DNA of 64,000 bases, taken from the NCBI RefSeq assembly GCF_003014615.1, contig NZ_PYGI01000017.1, positions 40,957-104,956 on the forward strand. Reading direction: 5' to 3'. The notes beneath the pieces are model-generated. The model saw nothing but the letters and a program-made list of their open reading frames with translations, was not told the origin of the DNA and did no database searches. Of the stretch, positions 41,649 through 50,802 are shown one piece after another. Numbering within the stretch: the stretch's first letter is position 1; every line of letters starts with the position of its first letter. The DNA is from Marinobacterium halophilum. GTDB lineage: Bacteria; Pseudomonadota; Gammaproteobacteria; Pseudomonadales; Balneatricaceae. The position numbers and the translations under genes are program-made.

Positions 41649-42845
41649 CTACTCACTCTGCAACGCCAGTACCGGATTCAGTCCGGCGGCGCGACGGGCG
41701 GGCAGTACCCCGGATATTAACCCCACCAGTGCCGACAGCAGCAGTGCCAGCAGCAGGTAAAAACTGCTCAATTGAATCGGCAGGGTAGGCATGGCCAGCG
41801 TCAGCAGGCCCAGGGTCAGGCCGCTGAACAGAATGCCGACCACACCGCCAATCAGCGCAAGCAGCACGGCTTCACCCAGAAACAGCCACATTATCTGCCG
41901 TTGGGTGGCTCCGATGGCACGCAGCAGCCCAATCTCCGCACGGCGTTCATGTACGGTGGTAACCATGATGGTAATGATGCCGATCGCGCCCACCACCAGT
42001 GAAATGCCCCCCAATCCGCCGATCGCCACGGTCAGAATGGCCAGAATCCGATCCAGGCTGCGCATCATCTCATCCTGGGTGATTAGTGAAAAATCCTCTA
42101 CCCCGTGGCGTGCAATCAGCCGCTGGCGTACGCGCTCGGCCATCGCTTCTGCCGTGGTACCGGCGCGGTAAGTGACATCGATCTCCATCAACCCGCTGCG
42201 GTTGAACAGGCTCAAGGCACGTTCCACCGGGATGTAGACGATGTCGTCCAGATCAAACCCCAGCATTTGCCCCTTCTCGGCCATGATACCGACCACCCGG
42301 TAGCGTTCACCGCCTACGCGGATAAACTGGCCGAGTGCGTTTTGTTCGGCGAACAGTTCCTGTTTGACCTTGTGTCCCAACACTGCCCAGGGCTGTGGAT
42401 AACCGCCTCGGCTGTCGGCCAGAAAGCGACCACGGGCGACGTCGAAGCGCCAGGCCGCTGCCATATCACCGCCGGTGCCGATGATATCGGTGTAGCGTAC
42501 ACGGCGGCCGAACTCGATGGCTCCGCTGCCCTGTACTACCGGTACCACATATTCGGCATAGGGCAGCTGGCGCAGGCTCCAGGCATCTTCCACCAGTAAG
42601 GGGCGGGTGCTGGCCAGCAGGCCACCGGTGCCGCCAGTTTGTGATTTGCCCGGATTGATGGCGATGATGCGGCTGCCGAACTGGGAGAAGTTTTCCAATA
42701 CATACAGGCGCAGCCCCTCGCCCAGGGTGGTCAGCAGCACCACGGCGCAGATACCGATGGCGATGCCGAGAATGGTCAGGCTGGCACGCAGGCGGCTGGA
42801 TTTCAGGCTGGTCAGAGTCAGGCGGAGGTAGTCAGTGCTGCGCAT
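41649..42845 (-). CDS. MacB-like ABC transporter permease (second)
   Basis: 398 residues. FtsX/MacB architecture: one N-terminal helix (ASLTILGIAIGICAVVLLTTLG), a periplasmic MacB_PCD domain (about 45-260) and three C-terminal helices with the ERRAEIGLLRAIGATQRQIMWLFLGEA coupling motif. It overlaps the previous permease gene by 14 bases. Last gene of a four-gene exporter operon. Confidence 0.92.
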   Translation of the reverse strand: MRSTDYLRLTLTSLKSSRLRASLTILGIAIGICAVVLLTTLGEGLRLYVLENFSQFGSRIIAINPGKSQTGGTGGLLASTRPLLVEDAWSLRQLPYAEYVVPVVQGSGAIEFGRRVRYTDIIGTGGDMAAAWRFDVARGRFLADSRGGYPQPWAVLGHKVKQELFAEQNALGQFIRVGGERYRVVGIMAEKGQMLGFDLDDIVYIPVERALSLFNRSGLMEIDVTYRAGTTAEAMAERVRQRLIARHGVEDFSLITQDEMMRSLDRILAILTVAIGGLGGISLVVGAIGIITIMVTTVHERRAEIGLLRAIGATQRQIMWLFLGEAVLLALIGGVVGILFSGLTLGLLTLAMPTLPIQLSSFYLLLALLLSALVGLISGVLPARRAAGLNPVLALQSE

Positions 42846-44061
42846 CGGTCATTCCTTTCAGTGCCAGTACCGGTGGCAGGCGGGCGGCCTTGCGCGCGGG
42901 CAACCAGGCGAATACAAGGGCGACGCCGATGGCGAGTAACACCGCGCCGAGCAGTGCCCACAGGGGGACCGATACTGGAAACTGCGGCCAAAGCCAGTGC
43001 CCGCCCCAAAGCAGAGCGTAACCGGTCAGTACGCCCAGTGTTGCACCGATCAGGGTCATCATCAGGGCTTCACTGAGGAATAAGCGGTGGACCTGGCGCT
43101 CACTGGCACCCAGGGCCTTGAGCAGGCCGATCTCCGAGGTGCGCTGGCTGACGCTGATCAGGGTGATGTTCATGATCAGGATACCGGCGACCACCAGACT
43201 GATCGCGGCGATGGCTCCCACGGCCAGTGTGAGCAGCTGGAGAACGTCGTCGAACACCCCGAGCAGGCTGTCCTGGGTAATCAGGGTGATATCGCGCTCG
43301 CCCTGATGGCGGCTCTGGATCAAGTCCAGAATTGACGGTTTGAGCGGTTCGATCAGATCCAGATGCTGCACCTGAACAAACAGCCGGAACAGTCCCTGGG
43401 TGTTGAACAGTTGCTGTGCGCTGGCGACCGGAATGATGACAGCTTCACTCATGTCGGTACCGAGGGACACGCCACGGTCTTCGAGTACGCCGATGACCCG
43501 GCAGCGGCGGTCACCGGTTCTGAGCCAGCGCCCCAGTACCGGCTGTTGAGCAAACAGGCTGCGCCGGACCTCGGCACCGATGACGCAGACCGGTTCGGCG
43601 CGCTCCAACGGCAACACCGGCAGCAGTTGTCCCTGAGCGGCGTTCAGTTGGCGCATGCGAAAGAGTTCAATACTGGTGCCGACGACCACCAACTCACGGT
43701 TGCGCCCGTTGGCTTCGACCTCGGTCAAACCGACCACCAGCGGGGCGACGGTGCGGACTCCCGGTAACCTGAGCAGGGCTTCGGCATCGTCCAGAGTCAG
43801 GTCGCGGGTGCCTTCGCCGGTCAGCGGTGGCAGCCCTCCGGTGGTTTCCTTGCGGCCGGGGAGGATGATCAGGACATCATTGCCCAGCAGGTTGAACTCG
43901 TCGAGTACAAACCGGCGTGCGCCTTCGCCCATGCCAGTCAGCAGGAGTACGGCGGCCACCCCTACGGCGGTGGCCAACAGGGTCATCAGGGTGCGGAACC
44001 ACTGCCCGGTGAGCAGGCGCAGGTTGAATCTGAACAGATCAGGCGTGCGCATCCTGTTCAT
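42832..44061 (-). CDS. MacB-like ABC transporter permease (first)
   Basis: 409 residues, same layout as the gene downstream: helix near residue 20-45 (LMTLLATAVGVAAVLLLTGMG), MacB_PCD domain, and a C-terminal three-helix part with QRTSEIGLLKALGASERQVHRLFLSEA. The two permeases share clear homology and should form a heterodimer served by one ATPase. Its start overlaps the ATPase gene by 23 bases. Confidence 0.92.
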   Translation of the reverse strand: MNRMRTPDLFRFNLRLLTGQWFRTLMTLLATAVGVAAVLLLTGMGEGARRFVLDEFNLLGNDVLIILPGRKETTGGLPPLTGEGTRDLTLDDAEALLRLPGVRTVAPLVVGLTEVEANGRNRELVVVGTSIELFRMRQLNAAQGQLLPVLPLERAEPVCVIGAEVRRSLFAQQPVLGRWLRTGDRRCRVIGVLEDRGVSLGTDMSEAVIIPVASAQQLFNTQGLFRLFVQVQHLDLIEPLKPSILDLIQSRHQGERDITLITQDSLLGVFDDVLQLLTLAVGAIAAISLVVAGILIMNITLISVSQRTSEIGLLKALGASERQVHRLFLSEALMMTLIGATLGVLTGYALLWGGHWLWPQFPVSVPLWALLGAVLLAIGVALVFAWLPARKAARLPPVLALKGMTDAQH

Positions 44062-44722
44062 CCTTTATCAGCTTGCCGTCCTGCATCCACAGGCGTCGCC
44101 GTGCCCGCTTACCCATGGCGGGGTCGTGGGTCACCATCACCAGGGTGATGCCTTCGCCGTTGAGCTCTTCCAACAGTTCGATCACGCCCTGTCCCGAGTG
44201 GCTGTCCAGGTTGCCGGTGGGTTCATCCGCCAGCAGCAGGGCGGGTTTGCGGATTACGGCGCGGGCGATGGCGACACGCTGGCGCTGGCCGCCGGAGAGC
44301 TGATTGGGCAGATGATCGGCGTGGCGGTCCAGTCCCAGCCGTTGCAGCAGTTCGTCGACCCGTGCCCGGCGCTCGTCCGGTGCGTTGCCCGTGAGTACCA
44401 GGGGTAACTCGATATTCTCGCGGGCACTGAGCCGTTCAATCAGATGGTAGGCCTGAAACACGAAGCCGATACGGCGGCTGCGTTCGGCAGCGCGGGCCTC
44501 TTCCCCCAGTGCGCTTACCTCGATGTCGTCGAGCCAGTAGCGGCCACTGTCGGGTGTGTCGAGCAGCCCCAGCATGTTGAGCAGGGTGGATTTGCCCGAG
44601 CCGGACGGTCCCATCACCGAGAGGTATTCACCGGCACCGATCTCCAGGTCGACATGGTCCAATGCCTGTACCGGCTCATCGCCGAGCTGATAGCACTTGC
44701 ACAGCTGCTGCAGCCTGATCAC
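44039..44722 (-). CDS. MacB/LolD-type ABC transporter ATP-binding protein
   Basis: 227 residues. Walker A GPSGSGKST, signature LSGGQRQRVAIARA, Walker B LLLADEPTGNLDS, H-loop VTHD. Wording (SGEYLSVMGPSG-like start, DxxxLDS) is of the MacB/LolD group. Its start overlaps the adaptor stop (GTGATC region) by four bases, so the operon is tightly coupled. Confidence 0.94.
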   Translation of the reverse strand: MIRLQQLCKCYQLGDEPVQALDHVDLEIGAGEYLSVMGPSGSGKSTLLNMLGLLDTPDSGRYWLDDIEVSALGEEARAAERSRRIGFVFQAYHLIERLSARENIELPLVLTGNAPDERRARVDELLQRLGLDRHADHLPNQLSGGQRQRVAIARAVIRKPALLLADEPTGNLDSHSGQGVIELLEELNGEGITLVMVTHDPAMGKRARRRLWMQDGKLIKDEQDAHA

Positions 44723-45852
44723 GGTGTCGGTACCACGGCCGCACCGGCTTCGGCGCCCGGCGCATCCAGTGACTGCAGAATGCGATCACCGGCCTTGAGG
44801 CCGCTGCGAATCTCGGTCCAGGTCCAGTTGCCGAGCCCGGTGGTCACGTCGACCGCGTTCAGGGTGCCGCTGGTGTCGTCATAGCGCAGTACGCGGTTGC
44901 CCTGCAGCAGGGTTTCGGTGGGGATGCGCAGCACGTCGTTGCGCTGTTCGATGATCACTTCGATGTCGGCGCTGTAGCCAACCAGCAAATGGGCATCTGC
45001 GGGTGGTGGCATGAAACGTACATCGACATCCACGGTGCGGGCCTGCTTTTCCAGCTCGGACACGAAAGGGGCGATACGTTGGAGTTCACCGGCAAAGTCG
45101 CGGCCACGAAAGGCATCAAGGGTGATGCGGACGGGTTGTCCGAGTGCGAGACGTGCGGCTTCAACCTCGTCGATCGGGGCACGTACATAGAGGCAGTGGT
45201 CATCAATCAGGTCCACGGCCGGTGGGGTGGCAACGCCGGGCGGAGAGGGGGTGACGTACTCGCCGAGTTCGCCATTGATCTCGGCCACAATGCCGGCAAA
45301 GGGGGCTTTGAGTACGGTATCGTCGAGCAGTACCTGATTCAGTTTGAGCGTCGCCTGCGCCTGCTCGGTGAGTGCGCGGGCCTCGTCACAAGCCAAGGCG
45401 GTACGACGCGCTTCGGTGCGTCGCTGGTCGAGCAACTCTTCCGATGCCAGCTGTTGCTGGGCCAGTGATTCCGTGCGGCGCGCTTCACGCCGAGCCAAGT
45501 CGGCGTTCATGCATATGGCGGAGGTTTGAATGGTGCGGGCCTTGAGAGTGGCAGCGACTTCTTCGACACGGGCGCTGAGGTCGGCATGCCACAATTCCAG
45601 CAGCGGCTGGCCCTGTTCCACATGCTCACCTTCGCTGACCAGCAGGCGTTCCACCCGTCCGCCCCGTGGCATCGACAGGCGCGAGCGGCGGCAGGCGCGG
45701 ATGGTTCCGGCACGGCTGTTGGCCGCGATCTGTTCAACCAGACCCGGTTGCACCTCGGTCAGGCGGACATCAATCGGTGCAGGGCGGTTAAACCAATAGA
45801 GGGCAAAGGCCAGCAGGCCCAGCAATGTACAGCTCACCAACAGCTTCTTCAT
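44719..45852 (-). CDS. HlyD/MacA-like periplasmic adaptor
   Basis: 377 residues. N-terminal anchor (LLGLLAFALYWF), split lipoyl/biotinyl domain (RGGRVERLLVSEGEHVEQGQPLLEL and LKAPFAGIVAEINGELGEYV) around a helical hairpin (about 95-165), then beta-barrel and membrane-proximal domains. It joins the ABC permeases to an outer-membrane channel; no TolC homologue is in the window, so a general TolC would be used. First gene of the adaptor-ATPase-permease-permease operon. The cargo is unknown. Confidence 0.92.
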   Translation of the reverse strand: MKKLLVSCTLLGLLAFALYWFNRPAPIDVRLTEVQPGLVEQIAANSRAGTIRACRRSRLSMPRGGRVERLLVSEGEHVEQGQPLLELWHADLSARVEEVAATLKARTIQTSAICMNADLARREARRTESLAQQQLASEELLDQRRTEARRTALACDEARALTEQAQATLKLNQVLLDDTVLKAPFAGIVAEINGELGEYVTPSPPGVATPPAVDLIDDHCLYVRAPIDEVEAARLALGQPVRITLDAFRGRDFAGELQRIAPFVSELEKQARTVDVDVRFMPPPADAHLLVGYSADIEVIIEQRNDVLRIPTETLLQGNRVLRYDDTSGTLNAVDVTTGLGNWTWTEIRSGLKAGDRILQSLDAPGAEAGAAVVPTP

Positions 45853-45918
45853 CCGGTCTCGCTCCTTGCTTAACGGATGCAGTATAGGTGAGCTTATGCC
45901 AAGGGCGGCTGATCAGGG

Positions 45919-46350
45919 TCAACCGCGCTGGCGCATGTCGGTACGGTGCAGCTCGATGCCACGGTCGCGGCAGCGGGCGTAATTGTCGCGGGTCGCCGCC
46001 AGTACCTCGGGGGTCTGGACGACGATTTCAACGATGCGTTCGAAGTCGAAAGCGGCATCGGGGAGGCGGGCGGACAGGTTGACGAACACCTGGCGGTGGT
46101 CGGGCAGCTGGTCGCCCCAGCCGATTTCGATCGGTGACTCCGGGGCCTGGCCCAGCATGACATGGGGCACAAAGCTGTCCGCTTTTGCGCTCCACAGCTG
46201 CTGGTCCAGTTGGCGGGCGGCACTTTCATGCTCGGTGCTGATGAAGACCCTGAGGCCGAGCCCCAGGATCTTGTCACACAAGCGGCACAGAAAGGCCGCC
46301 CGGCTGTCGGCATCGCTGTCCGGCAGAATGTAGTAGTCTGCGCGGGACAA
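45919..46350 (-). CDS. holC: DNA polymerase III chi subunit
   Basis: 143 residues. Typical HolC features: DYYILPDSDADSRAAFLCRLCDKILGLGLRVFI at the start, LWSAKADSFVPHVM in the middle and a DRGIELHRTDMRQRG end. Chi links the clamp loader to single-strand binding protein. It starts three bases after the pepA stop on the same strand. In relatives valS comes next; here an unrelated exporter follows. Confidence 0.94.
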   Translation of the reverse strand: MSRADYYILPDSDADSRAAFLCRLCDKILGLGLRVFISTEHESAARQLDQQLWSAKADSFVPHVMLGQAPESPIEIGWGDQLPDHRQVFVNLSARLPDAAFDFERIVEIVVQTPEVLAATRDNYARCRDRGIELHRTDMRQRG

Positions 46351-46353
46351 GCC

Positions 46354-47880
46354 TTAGCCCTCGTGTGTGTGGCTGTGCTCGTCGCCTTCAACCTGCTCGG
46401 ACAGGTCCAGCAGGTACTGGCTCAGCAGCGGTACGCAACGACCGGTCGCGCCTTTTTCCTTGCCGTTACTGTTCCAGGCGACACCCGCGATATCCAGATG
46501 TGCCCAACGGTATTCCTTGGTGAAGCGGGACAGGAAGCAGGCCGCGGTGATGGTGCCGGCCGGACGTCCGCCAATGTTGGCGATATCGGCGAAGTTGGAG
46601 TCCAGCTGTTCCTGGAACTCGTCCCACAGCGGCAACGGCCAGCCACGGTCTGCCGAGTAGACACCGGCATCCAGCAGCGCGCCGGCCAGGTCTTCATCGT
46701 TGGCCAGAATGCCGGTGGCATGGTGGCCCAGAGCGATGATGCAGGCACCGGTCAGGGTGGCGATATCGATCACGGATTCCGGCTCGTAGCGGCCCGCGTA
46801 GGTCAGTGCGTCGCACAGGACCAGACGGCCTTCGGCATCGGTGTTGAGGATTTCGACCGTCTGGCCGGACATGGTGGTGACGACATCACCCGGTTTGGTG
46901 GCCTGGCTGCCCGGCATGTTCTCGGCGGCAGCAATGATGCCGACCACGTTCAGCGGCAGCTGCATTTCGGCGACGGCTTCCATGGCACCGAAGACGCTGG
47001 CGGCACCGCACATGTCGTACTTCATTTCGTCCATGCCGGCACCCGGCTTGAGGCTGATGCCACCGGTATCAAAGGTGATGCCCTTGCCGACCAGTACATG
47101 CGGCTTCTCGTCGCTTTCACCACCGTTGTATTCGATCACGATCAGGCGTGACGGCTGGGCGCTGCCCTTGCCGACCGACAGCAGACAGTTCATGCCCAGT
47201 TCGGCCATGGCGTCTTCGTCGAGGATCTTGATATCGAGATCGGTGAACTCTTCACCCAGGGCTTCAGCGCGCTCGGCCAGATAAACCGGGGTGCAGATAT
47301 TGCCGGGCAGGTTACCCAGTTCACGTGCGCTGCTGACGCCGTTGGCGATGGCGACACCGTCCAACAGTGCGCCTTCACCCAGTTCGGTATCGTCTTCACT
47401 GAGCAGAATCTGGATGTTTTCCAGTTTGACCGGGCTGGCTTTCTTGCTCTTGGTTTCGTCGTACTGATAGAAATCGGCGGAGACCCACTCGACCAACTGA
47501 CGAGTCGCGCGGTAGACGTCGTCGCGGTAGCTGGCGCAGCCGTCGAAGGCGAAGATGACACCGCTGATGCCGGATTTTTTCAGGGTAGCGGTGATGCCTT
47601 TGACCAGTTTGCGGTAGTGATGGTCTTTGCGCTCTTTGGCCGTGCCCAGGCCCACCAGCAGTACGCGGCGAGCTTTGATGCCGGGTACCTTGAACAGCAG
47701 CAGTTGCTCACCTGCCTTGCCGGAAATGTCGCCGCTGCCAACCAGGTCGGTCAGGTAGCCTCCGGATGCCTGATCGATGGCGGCTGCCGACGGGCAGAGT
47801 GTGCCTTCGGCGTCCAGGGCAACCACGATACATTCGGTTTCCAGTGCTTCGACACTGCCGTTGATAATCTCAAAATCCAT
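46354..47880 (-). CDS. pepA: Leucyl aminopeptidase PepA
   Basis: 508 residues from ATG 47880 (GGAG upstream). M17 family: two-zinc centre residues in VGKGITFDTGGISLKP, DMCGAASV and the signature NTDAEGRLVL. N-terminal macro-like domain to about 170. It removes N-terminal residues from peptides; in E. coli PepA also binds DNA in Xer recombination and carAB control. Operon pepA-holC, divergent from lptF. Confidence 0.96.
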   Translation of the reverse strand: MDFEIINGSVEALETECIVVALDAEGTLCPSAAAIDQASGGYLTDLVGSGDISGKAGEQLLLFKVPGIKARRVLLVGLGTAKERKDHHYRKLVKGITATLKKSGISGVIFAFDGCASYRDDVYRATRQLVEWVSADFYQYDETKSKKASPVKLENIQILLSEDDTELGEGALLDGVAIANGVSSARELGNLPGNICTPVYLAERAEALGEEFTDLDIKILDEDAMAELGMNCLLSVGKGSAQPSRLIVIEYNGGESDEKPHVLVGKGITFDTGGISLKPGAGMDEMKYDMCGAASVFGAMEAVAEMQLPLNVVGIIAAAENMPGSQATKPGDVVTTMSGQTVEILNTDAEGRLVLCDALTYAGRYEPESVIDIATLTGACIIALGHHATGILANDEDLAGALLDAGVYSADRGWPLPLWDEFQEQLDSNFADIANIGGRPAGTITAACFLSRFTKEYRWAHLDIAGVAWNSNGKEKGATGRCVPLLSQYLLDLSEQVEGDEHSHTHEG

Positions 47881-48059
47881 GACGACTCCGTACAAGACAT
47901 TGCAGACTGATTGCGCGATAATGCGCGGACTTGTGGCCCAGGGCACGGAACCTGTCCGTACCGGGCTGCCCGACTTTGCGCTACTGATAGCTTTAGATGT
48001 AACGCGCACTATAAACCATTTCTCCGATTGGAAACCATGGCGGTGAAAGGGAATCTGTT

Positions 48060-49172
48060 TTGATTATCTTCCGATATCTGGCCCGCGAGGCATTGATCTC
48101 TACCGCGGCAGTCACCTCTGTACTGCTGCTGATCATTACCAGCGCTCGTTTGATCAAATACCTCGCGGATGCCGCGACCGGCAAACTGGAAGCGGGTTTC
48201 GTCTTCTGGGTACTGCTTTGGCGTATCCCCGGCTTTCTTGAACTGCTGCTGCCGCTGGGCCTATTTCTGGGCATCCTGCTGGCGTTTGGCCGCCTGTATC
48301 TCGACAGTGAAATGGTGGTGCTGCGCGCGTGCGGCATCAGCCAGAAACGGTTGGCGATGTATGCGCTTGGACCGGCCGCACTGGTTGCGGGGCTGGTGGC
48401 GGTGATGACGCTCTGGCTGGCACCTTTGGGTGCAGCCAAGTCGGAGGAAATTTTCCGTATTCAGGAATCGCGCAGCGAGTTGGAGCTGCTGACGCCGGGG
48501 CGCTTCCAGTCGCAGACCAATGGGCGTCAGGTCACGTACGCTGAATCCTATGATGCCGACAGTGATCAGCTGCTGGAGGTATTCATCGCCCAGCGCAACG
48601 AGAACGGCGAACCGATTGTACTGACGGCGGCTTATGCCGAGCGCCAGATGGTGCCGGAATATGCTGGCCGCTTCCTGGTGCTGCAGGATGGCTATCGCTA
48701 TGACGGTGTACCGGGGCAGGCCGCGTATAGCCGTACCCAGTATGCGGGCTATGGCATCAGTCTGCCGGAGGCGGAGCTGGCCCGTGAGGTCACCGAGCTG
48801 GATGCCCTGCCGACATTGCAGCTGCTGAGCAGTGATGATCAGGCGCAGCAGGCCCGCCTGCACTGGCGACTGTCGTTACCGGTACTGGCTTTTATTGTGA
48901 CCTTGATTGCGGTGCCGATGAGCCGGACCAACCCGCGTCAGGGGCGTTTCGCCAAGCTGATTCCGTCCATCGTGGTCTACCTGCTGTATCTGTCGCTGCT
49001 GACCAGTACCCGTTCGGCAGTGGAAGATGGTGAGCAGTCGGTGTGGCTGCTGTGGGTGATCCATGCATTGTTCCTGGTGTTGGCGGCTAACCTGATTCTG
49101 GCCGAACGCTTCTGGGGACGCCTGTGGCACCGTGTGCCGTCGTTGCCGAAACTGCGCCGGAGGAGTGCCTGA
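48060..49172 (+). CDS. lptF: LPS export permease LptF
   Basis: 370 residues, TTG start with AAGGGAA upstream. Six membrane spans in two groups around a periplasmic beta-jellyroll (about 135-265). The start IIFRYLAREALISTAAVTSVLLLIITSARLIKYL and the RLYLDSEMVVLRACGIS segment are typical. LptF and LptG form the permease that extracts lipopolysaccharide from the inner membrane with LptB. Divergent from pepA, a conserved arrangement. Confidence 0.95.
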   Translation: MIIFRYLAREALISTAAVTSVLLLIITSARLIKYLADAATGKLEAGFVFWVLLWRIPGFLELLLPLGLFLGILLAFGRLYLDSEMVVLRACGISQKRLAMYALGPAALVAGLVAVMTLWLAPLGAAKSEEIFRIQESRSELELLTPGRFQSQTNGRQVTYAESYDADSDQLLEVFIAQRNENGEPIVLTAAYAERQMVPEYAGRFLVLQDGYRYDGVPGQAAYSRTQYAGYGISLPEAELAREVTELDALPTLQLLSSDDQAQQARLHWRLSLPVLAFIVTLIAVPMSRTNPRQGRFAKLIPSIVVYLLYLSLLTSTRSAVEDGEQSVWLLWVIHALFLVLAANLILAERFWGRLWHRVPSLPKLRRRSA

Positions 49173-50233
49173 TGCTGCGCCTTGAATGGTATATCGCCCG
49201 TCATGTTATGGGCGCAATTCTGGCGGTCTTGTTAGTGGTGGTCGGGCTGGATCTGGTGTCGGCATTGCTGGACCAGTTAGATGACCTTACGGAGCAGTAT
49301 GACTTTGGTGATCTGCTGATTTATCTACTCATGACAGTGCCAAAGCGCATATATGAGTTTATTCCTTTAAGCAGCCTGGTTGGTTGTTTAATTGGCTTAG
49401 GGGTTTTAGCCAGTAATAGTGAATTAACAGTGATGCGCGCTGCCGGTTTTGGTACTGCTCGTATTCTGGTCTCTGTCTTGAAGCCGGTGATGCTGTTGGC
49501 GTTGATTACCGTTTTTATGGGGCAGTTTGTTGCACCTTTTACTGAACAAAAAGCACAGAGCTTCCGGGCGCTAGAAGAGTCCGGTGACGGTACGATGAGT
49601 TCGCGCTATGGCGTCTGGCACCGTGAAGGCCCGCTGTTCATCCATATCAATGCGGTTGAAGGTGGTGGCGTGATTCACGGTGTGACCCGTTACCGTCTCG
49701 GTGAAGACCGCCAGCTGGAGCAGGCCAGCTATGCCCGTATTGGCCGTTACCAAGCCGGCGAGTGGCAGTTGGAGCAGGTGCGCAGTACCTGGTTTACCGA
49801 ACAGGGTACGCAGGTTGAGCACAACCCGAAGGAGCGCTGGCAGAGCGGCTTGACCCCGGAACTGCTCTCGGTGATTGTAGTGGACCCTGTGGACCTGCCG
49901 ATCAGCGGCCTCTGGTCCTACTCGCGCTACCTTGAAGAACAGGGGGTGAGTGCTGATACTTACCTGTTGGCGTTCTGGGGCAAACTGCTGCAGCCGCTGG
50001 CGATCCTTGCGCTGGTGTTGATCGGCGTATCCTTCATCTTCGGTCCGCTGCGCAGCGTGACCGTCGGCCAGCGAGTGATAGCCGGGGTGATTTTCGGTCT
50101 CATTTTCAAGTTTGCCCAGGATCTGCTGGGTCCGGCCAGTACCGTGTTTGGCTTCCCGCCGTTGGTTGCGGTAGTGACGCCGATACTGCTGTGTACCGGC
50201 GCTGGAGTATGGCTGATGCGGCGTGCCGGTTAA
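49172..50233 (+). CDS. lptG: LPS export permease LptG
   Basis: 353 residues from ATG 49172, which overlaps the lptF stop by one base (TGATG). Same fold as LptF; PLSSLVGCLIGLGVLASNSELTVMRAAG is the coupling-helix region. The part from about 49310 to 49560 (residues 47-130) uses TTA and other AT-rich codons repeatedly, unlike the rest of the gene, though the protein reads normally. Its last codon overlaps the convergent RDD gene. Confidence 0.95.
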   Translation: MLRLEWYIARHVMGAILAVLLVVVGLDLVSALLDQLDDLTEQYDFGDLLIYLLMTVPKRIYEFIPLSSLVGCLIGLGVLASNSELTVMRAAGFGTARILVSVLKPVMLLALITVFMGQFVAPFTEQKAQSFRALEESGDGTMSSRYGVWHREGPLFIHINAVEGGGVIHGVTRYRLGEDRQLEQASYARIGRYQAGEWQLEQVRSTWFTEQGTQVEHNPKERWQSGLTPELLSVIVVDPVDLPISGLWSYSRYLEEQGVSADTYLLAFWGKLLQPLAILALVLIGVSFIFGPLRSVTVGQRVIAGVIFGLIFKFAQDLLGPASTVFGFPPLVAVVTPILLCTGAGVWLMRRAG

Positions 50234-50715
50234 GGCTTTTTAGGCGCTTTCTCGGCTTTGGGCAGCTGTACCACGCAGCTGCCCGACCAACGGTCATGCA
50301 GCGCCAGCCGCTCGTTGGTGAGCAACATCCAGATGAACCCCACCCCGAACAGTCCCAGCGACGGGATTGCCAGCATGAAACGAACCATCGCCTGACCCCA
50401 GCTGATTCGTCCCCCAGCCAGTGTTTGTACCCGCAAATGCCACGCCAGCATCCCCAGTGTTTGACCGTTACGGGTCCAGAAAAAGCCGAAGAACAGGAAG
50501 GTGGCGCAGAACAGGACCGAGTTGAACAAGGCTACTTTCATGTGTGAACTGCTGGCGATACTGATCGCTTCACCATCGTTCAGGGCCACGCTGATGGCTG
50601 CAATCACCATCCACATGGCAGCAATCAATAGGGTGTCGTAGACCATCGCCATCAAGCGCTTGATGAACGGGGCGGGAGTGATGTTGGCGAATTCCTGTTT
50701 GAACGGGCGGTGCAT
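50230..50715 (-). CDS. RDD-family membrane protein
   Basis: 161 residues, with three to four hydrophobic spans. The name-giving residues are visible as FIKRLMAMVYDTLLIAAM (R and D in helix 1) and LALHDRWSGS (D in the last segment); TRNGQTLGMLAWHLRV is the other conserved block. Function in this group is unclear; some RDD proteins carry Na+/H+ activity. It overlaps lptG by 4 bases, tail to tail. Confidence 0.9.
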   Translation of the reverse strand: MHRPFKQEFANITPAPFIKRLMAMVYDTLLIAAMWMVIAAISVALNDGEAISIASSSHMKVALFNSVLFCATFLFFGFFWTRNGQTLGMLAWHLRVQTLAGGRISWGQAMVRFMLAIPSLGLFGVGFIWMLLTNERLALHDRWSGSCVVQLPKAEKAPKKP

Positions 50716-50769
50716 GGTATCGATTCCTGAATCCGGCTGATGATGGGCCGGATTGTAGCACCGGAAGCA

Positions 50770-50790
50770 GAGGCGGGCTAAACCCGCCTC
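50770..50790. terminator. Hairpin after the YeeE/YedE gene
   Basis: GAGGCGGG / CCCGCCTC, 8-bp stem with loop CTAAA, 13 bases past the stop of the minus-strand transporter gene. No T-run. Confidence 0.5.
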
Positions 50791-50802
50791 CGTGTGCGCT
50801 GT

